Source of the DNA: BS750m-G62 sp964577175
GTDB taxonomy: Bacteria > Planctomycetota > Phycisphaerae > FEN-1346
DNA length: 6,376 bases
NCBI GenBank assembly: GCA_964577175.1
Contig: CAZNYC010000185.1
Coordinates: forward strand, 1-6,376
Direction of reading: 5' to 3'
The notes below the pieces were generated by a model that was given only the letters and a program-made list of their open reading frames with translations, made no database searches and was not told the DNA's origin. This document shows positions 1 through 3,853 of this stretch, one piece after another (position 1 is the first letter of the stretch; every line of letters begins with the position of its first letter). A program made the translations under genes and the position numbers.

Positions 1-501
1 GCCGTCGTAGACGTACGGCCACTCGAGGCGGACCGAGCCGAGGTCCGAGAGGCGGGTCTCGGGCGGCAGGTCGAAGACGAGTTCGTAGGTGGCCGACGCC
101 CCGCCCGCCACGGTGATGGCCCCGGCGCGGTCGCGGCCGGCGTAGGCGTCGGCGCCGCCGGCGGCGTTGCCCTCGTCGTCGAGGAGGCGAATGTCCTTCG
201 TCTTCAGGGTCAAGCCCTTCTCGCCGGTGTTCTCGATGCCCACCCGAACGTGCAGGGCGGCGAACTCCACACCGCGGTCGTTCGTATCCGTCTGGCCCCG
301 GGCCGCCAGGCGGACGGTGACGGCGCGCGTGTCGGGCGGCACGTTGTAGGTGCGTTGGGCGACCCATCCGGTGCCGGCCGCCTCGTAGTCGCCGGCGGGT
401 CGGAAGTGCGTGTACGCCGCTCCCCCGCAGCCGGCGGCCAGGCACCCCGCCGCCAGGATGATGATCAGGATGGCGAGTGAAGATCTGCGTGTATTCGTCA
501 T
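1..501 (-). CDS. Putative lipoprotein with Ig-like/DUF4352-like C-terminal domain (3' end outside window)
   Basis: The reading frame is open from an ATG at 501-499 to the left edge with no stop, giving 167 residues of a longer protein. The N-terminus has two arginines (5-6), a hydrophobic stretch (9-19) and two back-to-back lipobox-like motifs, LAAGC ending at Cys20 and LAAGC ending at Cys25. It should therefore be exported and lipid-anchored, although the modified cysteine is ambiguous. Residues 60-165 read as alternating beta strands (VRLAARG, ALHVRVGIENTGEKGLTL, IRLLDDEGN, YELVFDLPP). This pattern resembles DUF4352-type or other Ig-like extracellular domains, with the typical N-T-G turn after a strand. 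That family call rests on pattern only. The start is supported by GAGAGG seven bases upstream of the ATG and by the signal peptide beginning right there. The gene is divergent from the DUF2752 gene and has no neighbour inside the window on its own strand. Function is unknown. Confidence 0.85.
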   Translation of the reverse strand, partial: MTNTRRSSLAILIIILAAGCLAAGCGGAAYTHFRPAGDYEAAGTGWVAQRTYNVPPDTRAVTVRLAARGQTDTNDRGVEFAALHVRVGIENTGEKGLTLKTKDIRLLDDEGNAAGGADAYAGRDRAGAITVAGGASATYELVFDLPPETRLSDLGSVRLEWPYVYDG

Positions 502-534
502 GGCGTGTCCTCTCTGCCCTTGTGGCTCTCCATC

Positions 535-563
535 ATTGTACGCCCGGAGGGCGACGGGCGAAA
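535..563 (-). promoter_or_regulatory. Possible promoter of the leftward lipoprotein gene
   Basis: On the minus strand a TACAAT hexamer (540-535) matches the sigma70 -10 consensus at five of six positions. It lies 33 bases upstream of the lipoprotein ATG, which would give a leader of about 27 bases. The hexamer at the -35 distance (TTTCGC, 563-558) is a poor match. A small CGCCC-GGA-GGGCG hairpin (541-553) falls in the spacer. Confidence 0.3.
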
Positions 564-590
564 GGCCGCGCGACCCCCGCCGCTTCCGCA

Positions 591-619
591 TTGACCGCCG
601 GCCCCTGCCTCGGTACGAT
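591..619 (+). promoter_or_regulatory. Sigma70-like promoter for the DUF2752 gene
   Basis: TTGACC (591-596) and TACGAT (614-619) are separated by exactly 17 bases. They match the consensus at five of six and four of six positions. Transcription would start near 626, leaving a leader of about 150 bases that contains palindrome copies 1 and 2. No other pair in this intergenic stretch fits as well. Confidence 0.45.
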
Positions 620-664
620 GCACCGTTGCCGCATCGCCCGCCCCGCCTCGCTCCAGGGACGGGG

Positions 665-699
665 GCGTTCGGCACGGCGGGTACGGAGACCTGCCGCGC
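665..699 (+). repeat. Intergenic palindromic repeat, copy 1
   Basis: The stem GGCGGGT (676-682) pairs with ACCTGCC (689-695), with one G-T wobble, around a six-base loop ACGGAG. It is preceded by GCGTTCGGCACGG (665-677), which overlaps the stem and recurs exactly before copy 2. The loop sequence recurs in copies 3 and 4. Confidence 0.7.
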
Positions 700-715
700 T
701 CAGGTTATGCGGCGT

Positions 716-749
716 GCGTTCGGCACGGTGGGCAGGACGGCCCGCCGCG
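716..749 (+). repeat. Intergenic palindromic repeat, copy 2
   Basis: The same 13-base lead-in GCGTTCGGCACGG (716-728) is followed by stem GGTGGGC (727-733) pairing with GCCCGCC (740-746) around a six-base loop AGGACG. Its centre lies 51 bases from the centre of copy 1. The loop differs from the other copies, so this copy is diverged. It ends about 30 bases before the DUF2752 start codon and would form a hairpin in the leader RNA. Confidence 0.65.
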
Positions 750-778
750 AAGCGGCAACCTTGAAAGGGCACGACGGC

Positions 779-1261
779 ATGAACGGCACGGCGGCGGAGA
801 GCCGGGCGGCGGGCACGGGCCGGGCCGGCGCTTCGGCCGCCGGGGCCCGGGCGTCCGGCGCCGAGCGCGTCGGCCAGGCCGTCACCCTCCTCCTGGCCGT
901 CGGCCTCGTGGCCCTGGGCCTGGCGCTCGAACCCTCGCCGACGGATGCGGGCACGCACACCCAACTCGGGCTGCCTCCGTGCGGCATGCTGGAGACGACC
1001 GGTCTGCCGTGCCCGACGTGCGGCGTGACGACGGCGTTCACGCTGGCGGCCCACGGACGGATGGCCGAGGCCCTGGTGACCCAGCCGTTCGGCCTGGCGG
1101 TGTTTCTGCTCGTGGCGGGCAGCGGAGCGGGGCTGGTGCTGGCGCTGGCGACCGGGCGGAGCGTCGTGCCCGTCCTCACGCCGCCGCTGCTGGCGACGCT
1201 CGGCACGGCGCTGATGCTGCTCCTGTTGGGGTCGTGGGCGTACAAACTGGCGACGGTCTGA
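779..1261 (+). CDS. DUF2752 family membrane protein
   Basis: This is a 160-residue protein with the DUF2752 signature. Cys68 is followed by TGLPCPTCGVTTAF (74-87), which holds the CPxCG pair Cys78 and Cys81. A short amphipathic stretch (HGRMAEAL) and a second hydrophobic segment come next, as in the family. Three membrane segments are visible at about 32-50, 103-124 and 136-155. The first 30 residues are a low-complexity Ala/Gly/Arg tail. The family is widespread and functionally uncharacterised; the cysteines suggest metal or redox chemistry at the membrane face, which is inference. The ATG at 779 is chosen because AAAGGG lies nine bases upstream. The frame remains open much further upstream only because the DNA is GC-rich, and a start at ATG 707 cannot be fully excluded. 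The gene is bracketed by pairs of palindromic repeats and may share a transcript with the two lipoprotein genes that follow after 120 bases. Confidence 0.88.
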   Translation: MNGTAAESRAAGTGRAGASAAGARASGAERVGQAVTLLLAVGLVALGLALEPSPTDAGTHTQLGLPPCGMLETTGLPCPTCGVTTAFTLAAHGRMAEALVTQPFGLAVFLLVAGSGAGLVLALATGRSVVPVLTPPLLATLGTALMLLLLGSWAYKLATV

Positions 1262-1280
1262 CGGCGCCCGGCGCCCAGGG

Positions 1281-1306
1281 CGCGGTGGGTCTCCGTACCC
1301 ACCGCG
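1281..1306 (+). repeat. Intergenic palindromic repeat, copy 3 (inverted orientation)
   Basis: A perfect 10-bp stem, CGCGGTGGGT (1281-1290) with ACCCACCGCG (1297-1306), encloses a six-base loop CTCCGT. The reverse complement of the loop is ACGGAG, the loop of copy 1, so this copy is inverted relative to copies 1 and 4. It starts 20 bases after the DUF2752 stop. No T-run follows, so it is not a classical intrinsic terminator. Confidence 0.75.
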
Positions 1307-1331
1307 CGGAGGGACGGATGACTGTTGCAGC

Positions 1332-1355
1332 GCGGCGGGTGCGGAGACCCGCCGC
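1332..1355 (+). repeat. Intergenic palindromic repeat, copy 4
   Basis: A perfect 9-bp stem, GCGGCGGGT (1332-1340) with ACCCGCCGC (1347-1355), encloses the loop GCGGAG. Its centre is 50 bases from that of copy 3 and its orientation is opposite to copy 3. It sits 26 bases upstream of the first lipoprotein start codon. Confidence 0.75.
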
Positions 1356-1381
1356 CCAGGAAGTAGCCATAGGATGGAACG

Positions 1382-2068
1382 ATGAGTCAACGCTTCGTGA
1401 CAACCGGCGGCACCGTCCGGCCCGCGGCGCTCGCGCTGGCGCTCCTGCTGGCAGCGGCGACGGCGGGATGCGAGATCCTCGGCCAGGCCATCGCGTGGCC
1501 GATCGCCCCGCGCCATCCCAAGAAAAAGGTCGAGGCCGAGTACGAGTTGGACACCGAGCGCCTCGTCATCGTCCCCTACGCCGGCAACGACGTCCTGTTC
1601 GAGTACCCGACGGCCCCGCTCGAAATCAGCCGCGACATCGTCCACGAACTGGTCGGCCACCTGAAGAAACGCATCGACGTCATCGTCAACCCGGCGCGGG
1701 TGGCGCGGTGGCAGGAGTCGAACCTGGAATGGCCGAACATGTCCCTCGAGGCCATCGCCAAGACCTTCCAGGCCGACACGCTCCTGTACGTGGAACTGGA
1801 ACGGCACACGATGCTCGAAAACGGGAGCCCGAATCTGTACCGCGGGCAGGTGCGGGCCCGCGTCCAGGTGGTCGAGCCCGCCGCCGAGACCAACCCGGTG
1901 TACGAGTCGATCGTCGAAACGGTCTTTCCGGAGCAGCGGCCGGTGGCCGAAGGCGAACTCAGCCGCCGACGCATCCGCGCCACCGTCACGCGGCTGTTCG
2001 CCCGAGACGTCGTCCGCAGGTTCTACGACCACGAGGTGCCGCACGAAGGGGAAGGGGTCGGGTCATGA
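1382..2068 (+). CDS. Putative lipoprotein, first of a tandem paralogous pair
   Basis: This 228-residue protein has an export signal (Arg4 and Arg13, then a hydrophobic run 15-28) and a lipobox-like TAGC ending at Cys30, so it is probably a membrane-anchored lipoprotein. The mature part looks like one alpha/beta domain: strand LVIVPY (61-66), helix 81-97, helix plus strand SLEAIAKTFQADTLLYVEL (121-139), strand RGQVRARVQVVEP (154-166), and a basic C-terminal helix (194-215). The order helix, 'AD.LLYVEL', long strand, 'vy.S' recalls the anticodon-binding-like fold of LpoB, CsgG and GNA1162 lipoproteins; this is a weak structural guess, not a family assignment. It aligns along most of its length with the next protein. 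AGGA lies seven bases upstream of the ATG, and the signal peptide confirms the start. Its stop overlaps the next start as ATGA, so the pair should be translationally coupled. Function is unknown. Confidence 0.9.
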   Translation: MSQRFVTTGGTVRPAALALALLLAAATAGCEILGQAIAWPIAPRHPKKKVEAEYELDTERLVIVPYAGNDVLFEYPTAPLEISRDIVHELVGHLKKRIDVIVNPARVARWQESNLEWPNMSLEAIAKTFQADTLLYVELERHTMLENGSPNLYRGQVRARVQVVEPAAETNPVYESIVETVFPEQRPVAEGELSRRRIRATVTRLFARDVVRRFYDHEVPHEGEGVGS

Positions 2069-2730
2069 CCGCCCTGCGCCTCACGCTCCTGGCATCGGCC
2101 TGCGCGGCGTCGGCCGTCCTGGCCGCCGGCTGCGACGAAGCCGCCTACATCCTGACCAAGACCATCGGGCCGTTCGTCCCCGAAGACAAGCACGAGGCGG
2201 AGTTCGACCTCAAGAACGCCAGCCTCCTGGTCCTGGTGGACGTGGAGGACCCGACGGTGGCGTCGGAGTTCCCCCGGGCCGAAACGCTGATGGCCAAAGG
2301 CATCGCCGAGACGCTCGACGAACACGATGCCTGCGGGCCGGTCGTACCGGTCCGCAGCGTGCTGGCAGCCCGGCGGATGGAACCCGACTTCGCGAAATGG
2401 TCCGTGGCCCAGGTGGGCGAGTACTTCAACGTGGATCTCGTGCTGCACGCCCAGTTGTTCGAGTTCCGCGTCAAGGACAGCCCGTCCTCGAACGTGCTGC
2501 GGGGATACGCGGAGGCGGCCATCCGGATCGTCTCGCCCGAGACGGGCCGGCAGGTCTGGCCCGTCCTGGAGGAAGCCCGGCTCGTCACGGCCGAGGCTTT
2601 GCCCGAGGCCGACGTGCAGGAGGCGGCCCGGCACGAAGAGGACCTTGCCACGGGGCTCGGCGAGAAGATCGCCCGAAACTTCTGCACGTATAAACTCAAC
2701 GAGCTGCCGCTGCGCCCCAAGGTGAAGTAG
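2065..2730 (+). CDS. Putative lipoprotein, second of the tandem paralogous pair
   Basis: This 221-residue protein has a signal peptide (Arg5, hydrophobic 6-20) and lipobox LAAGC ending at Cys23. It aligns with the preceding protein at matching positions: HEAEFDLKNASLLVL (43-57) with VEAEYELDTERLVIV, SVAQVGEYFNVDLVLHAQL (113-131) with SLEAIAKTFQADTLLYVEL, and NVLRGYAEAAIRIVSPE (143-159) with NLYRGQVRARVQVVEPA. Both end in a helix near the C-terminus. The pair therefore arose by duplication and has diverged strongly. The ATG overlaps the upstream TGA (ATGA), with AAGGGG seven bases before it. The open frame continues far upstream of this ATG but lacks support there. The extra cysteines (90, 207) are not shared with the paralogue. 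A terminator follows about 35 bases after the stop, ending this transcription unit. Whether the two proteins act as partners is inference. Confidence 0.9.
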   Translation: MTALRLTLLASACAASAVLAAGCDEAAYILTKTIGPFVPEDKHEAEFDLKNASLLVLVDVEDPTVASEFPRAETLMAKGIAETLDEHDACGPVVPVRSVLAARRMEPDFAKWSVAQVGEYFNVDLVLHAQLFEFRVKDSPSSNVLRGYAEAAIRIVSPETGRQVWPVLEEARLVTAEALPEADVQEAARHEEDLATGLGEKIARNFCTYKLNELPLRPKVK

Positions 2731-2733
2731 CGG

Positions 2734-2761
2734 AAGCCACAGGCTGCAAGCCGCAAGCCAG
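2734..2761 (+). repeat. Degenerate heptamer array, left arm of element 1
   Basis: Four consecutive 7-base units, AAGCCAC, AGGCTGC, AAGCCGC and AAGCCAG, begin three bases after the lipoprotein stop codon. The consensus is AAGCCNC. The reverse complement of the same heptamer (GCTTGNG phase) follows the terminator at 2802-2934, making an inverted arrangement around the hairpin. Confidence 0.7.
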
Positions 2762-2765
2762 ACAC

Positions 2766-2801
2766 AAAGGCCCACGACACGCGCGGTTGTCGTGGCCTTT
2801 T
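2766..2801 (+). terminator. Intrinsic terminator between convergent genes
   Basis: The left arm (2766-2779) and right arm TGTCGTGGCCTTT (2788-2800) form a 13-bp stem with one bulged C around an eight-base loop, and a T-run (2798-2801) closes it. On the minus strand the hairpin also ends in TTT, so it can serve the zinc-ribbon gene coming from the right as well as the lipoprotein pair. Confidence 0.8.
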
Positions 2802-2934
2802 GCTTGTGGCTTGNNNNNNNNNNNNNNNNNNNNNNNNNNNNNNNNNNNNNNNNNNNNNNNNNNNNNNNNNNNNNNNNNNNNNNNNNNNNNNNNNNNNNNN
2901 NNNNNNNNNNNNNGCTTGTGGCTTGCGGCGTGCG
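2802..2934 (-). repeat. Degenerate heptamer array, right arm of element 1, interrupted by the assembly gap
   Basis: Read on the plus strand, GCTTGTG plus a partial GCTTG (2802-2813) runs into the N gap. GCTTGTG, GCTTGCG and GCGTGCG (2914-2934) emerge from it. On the minus strand these are AAGCCNC heptamers, and the first one contains the TAG stop of the zinc-ribbon gene. The true number of units is unknown because of the gap. Confidence 0.65.
2814..2913. other. Assembly gap of 100 N
   Basis: The run is exactly 100 N, the usual placeholder for a scaffold join of unknown size. The same 12 bases, GCTTGTGGCTTG, occur immediately before the gap (2802-2813) and immediately after it (2914-2925). 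The break therefore lies within the heptamer array, and the real length may be much smaller or larger. Confidence 0.95.
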
Positions 2935-2935
2935 G

Positions 2936-3109
2936 CTACCTTCGCGACGGCACCGCCTTCATGGCGTGCGGCCATTCCGTGCCGCAGTCCGGGCACCGTT
3001 CCAGCAAGAGCCGCCGTTTGTGATACCCCCGCTTCAGGCCACAATACCCGCAGTGCGGGCATCGCTGGTCGGTCTTCCGCCAACGCCAGTTGCGGGGTTT
3101 CCGTCTCAT
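2936..3109 (-). CDS. Small basic zinc-ribbon protein
   Basis: This 57-residue protein carries CPHC at 17-20 and CPDC at 39-42, separated by 18 residues. That is the layout of a small zinc ribbon with four ligands; Cys23 is an extra cysteine. Arginine and lysine are abundant in the N-terminus (RRKPRNWRWRK) and between the knuckles (KRGYHKRR). This suggests nucleic acid or ribosome contact, which is inference. The ATG at 3109-3107 is preferred because GGAAGG lies eight bases upstream and because a possible promoter ends about 35 bases before it. An upstream in-frame ATG at 3181 would extend the protein by 24 residues but would run through that promoter. The gene converges on the lipoprotein pair. 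Its TAG stop is the first three bases of a heptamer repeat unit. I do not recognise a named family. Confidence 0.65.
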   Translation of the reverse strand: MRRKPRNWRWRKTDQRCPHCGYCGLKRGYHKRRLLLERCPDCGTEWPHAMKAVPSRR

Positions 3110-3145
3110 GCCGTCCACCTTCCCGGGGAGAAAAAAGCCGTATAC

Positions 3146-3174
3146 ACTATAAGGGACGGTCGGGATTGTGCCGA
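3146..3174 (-). promoter_or_regulatory. Possible promoter of the zinc-ribbon gene
   Basis: On the minus strand TATAGT (3151-3146) matches the -10 consensus at five of six positions. TCGGCA (3174-3169), 17 bases upstream, matches the -35 at four of six. The predicted start near 3139 leaves a leader of about 30 bases holding the ribosome binding site. The area is clearly richer in A and T than its surroundings. Confidence 0.35.
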
Positions 3175-3270
3175 TATTCACTGCGGAAGCGCACCCCCGG
3201 TCCCCCCGGCTGACCGGCCGGCGGCCGGCAGCCCCGCCGACTGAATGCAGAGGCGGTCACGGTCGTCTAT

Positions 3271-3310
3271 CGGAGTGGACGGCACGCAGACACGCCGTCC
3301 GGGAACTCCG
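3271..3310 (+). promoter_or_regulatory. Strong hairpin in the leader of the 91-residue gene
   Basis: CGGAGT (3271-3276) pairs with ACTCCG (3305-3310), and GGACGGC (3277-3283) pairs with GCCGTCC (3294-3300). This makes 13 perfect base pairs with a four-base GGGA bulge on the 3' side and a ten-base loop ACGCAGACAC. There is no T-run, so it is not a terminator. It ends 41 bases before the start codon. It matches no riboswitch class I recognise. Confidence 0.5.
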
Positions 3311-3351
3311 GCTCGAGGGGACATCGGCCGGCCGGTTGAAAGGAATCGGGG

Positions 3352-3627
3352 ATGGCCATCGCTACCCGCGTCAACACCCGCCGACGCATTACCGCCGCCG
3401 TCATCGAGGCCCTCGTCGAAGGGCGCGGCGTGGATTACGTCTCCGTCTGGTGGACCGCCCGGACGGCGTCCGAACTGTCGCGGTCCGACATGCGGATGGC
3501 CCTGGGCGAGGCCCTCGACCTGGCCGGCGCCATGGGCCTTCTGGACCCCGTCCACGGCGCCGACGTGACCGGCCCGTGCGTGCCATCCCGCCTGACGCCC
3601 TCCGACCCGGATGCGCTGTTGAATTAG
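3352..3627 (+). CDS. Hypothetical 91-residue protein
   Basis: I do not recognise a family. The protein has a basic N-terminus (RVNTRRR, 6-12), then a helix (14-23), a VDYVSVWW segment (27-34), a second helical stretch (36-50, TARTASELSRSDMRMAL) and a third (50-62), ending in a Pro/Ser/Asp-rich tail. The order could suit a small helix-turn-helix-like fold, but no diagnostic residues are visible. Reality of the gene is supported by AAGGA seven bases before the ATG, by codons that overwhelmingly end in G or C, and by a terminator starting 26 bases after the stop. It appears monocistronic, with a strong hairpin in its presumed leader. No membrane segment or signal peptide is seen, so it is probably cytoplasmic. 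The TAG stop forms the start of the following heptamer array. Confidence 0.7.
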   Translation: MAIATRVNTRRRITAAVIEALVEGRGVDYVSVWWTARTASELSRSDMRMALGEALDLAGAMGLLDPVHGADVTGPCVPSRLTPSDPDALLN

Positions 3628-3659
3628 CCACGAGCCCCGAGCCGCAAGCCTCAAGCCAC
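3625..3659 (+). repeat. Degenerate heptamer array, left arm of element 2, beginning at the stop codon
   Basis: Five exact-phase units, TAGCCAC, GAGCCCC, GAGCCGC, AAGCCTC and AAGCCAC, give the consensus NAGCCNC. The first three bases are the TAG stop of the preceding gene. The last unit is also the 5' arm of the terminator stem, so the array and terminator are physically fused. Confidence 0.75.
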
Positions 3660-3684
3660 GGCAAAGGCGGGTGCCGTGGCTTTT
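3653..3684 (+). terminator. Intrinsic terminator of the 91-residue gene
   Basis: AAGCCACGGC (3653-3662) pairs perfectly over 10 bp with GCCGTGGCTT (3673-3682) around a ten-base loop, and the 3' arm runs into TTTT (3681-3684). It lies 26 bases after the stop codon. Confidence 0.8.
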
Positions 3685-3690
3685 GTCGTT

Positions 3691-3725
3691 GGCTTGAGGG
3701 TTGCCGCCTGTAGCCTGCGGCTTCT
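3691..3725 (-). repeat. Degenerate heptamer array, right arm of element 2
   Basis: Five units in phase on the plus strand, GGCTTGA, GGGTTGC, CGCCTGT, AGCCTGC and GGCTTCT, are the inverse of the NAGCCNC heptamer. TGGCTTGAGGGTTGC (3690-3704) pairs at 14 of 15 positions with GCAAGCCTCAAGCCA (3644-3658). The two arms can therefore fold around the terminator hairpin or compete with its base. Confidence 0.65.
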
Positions 3726-3730
3726 CGCCC

Positions 3731-3769
3731 CCCCTCACCCTATCCCTCTCCCGCCGGGGCAGAGGGGAT
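3731..3769 (+). repeat. CCCTCACCC-type palindromic repeat
   Basis: CCCCTCACCC is followed by a hairpin, ATCCCTCTCCC (3742-3752) against GGGCAGAGGGGAT (3757-3769), with two single-base bulges and a four-base loop. Sequences of the form CCCTCACCCTaaCCCTCTCCC...GGGAGAGGG recur between genes in many unrelated bacterial genomes. That match is from memory of such repeats and was not searched. Confidence 0.5.
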
Positions 3770-3853
3770 GCAAATGCCCTAAACCCTGGCGGCGAACGGG
3801 GCAAGGTCGTATAACGTCTGTGCACACACGGGCACGCGCCGAATCGCTGCGCC

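Noticed and set aside
410..778. Upstream extension of the DUF2752 protein to an ATG at 410
   Set aside because: It would run antisense through the lipoprotein signal peptide, across the promoter and through both palindromes. The family core starts near the first membrane segment, and AAAGGG supports ATG 779.
1281..1306. Terminator of the DUF2752 gene
   Set aside because: The stem is strong but no T-run follows. Loop and stem match the other intergenic palindromes, so it was called a repeat.
533..2044. Long open frame on the minus strand (503 codons) across the DUF2752 and first lipoprotein genes
   Set aside because: The plus-strand frames carry clear signal peptides, a DUF2752 signature and ribosome binding sites. 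The antisense frame has none and is open because stop codons are rare in this GC-rich DNA.
2734..2934. CRISPR array
   Set aside because: The units are 7 bases long, contiguous and degenerate, with no spacers and no cas genes nearby.
2145..3083. Minus-strand open frame spanning the N gap
   Set aside because: It stays open only because N codons are not stops. It overlaps the second lipoprotein antisense and has no start signal.
3141..3153. Plus-strand -10 (TATACACTATAAG) for the 91-residue gene
   Set aside because: No acceptable -35 lies 16-18 bases upstream, and it would overlap the better minus-strand promoter. The plus-strand promoter for that gene remains unidentified.
3110..3181. 24-residue N-terminal extension of the zinc-ribbon protein from ATG 3181
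   Set aside because: It would place the AT-rich promoter-like segment inside the coding region, and there is a good ribosome binding site at the inner ATG 3109.
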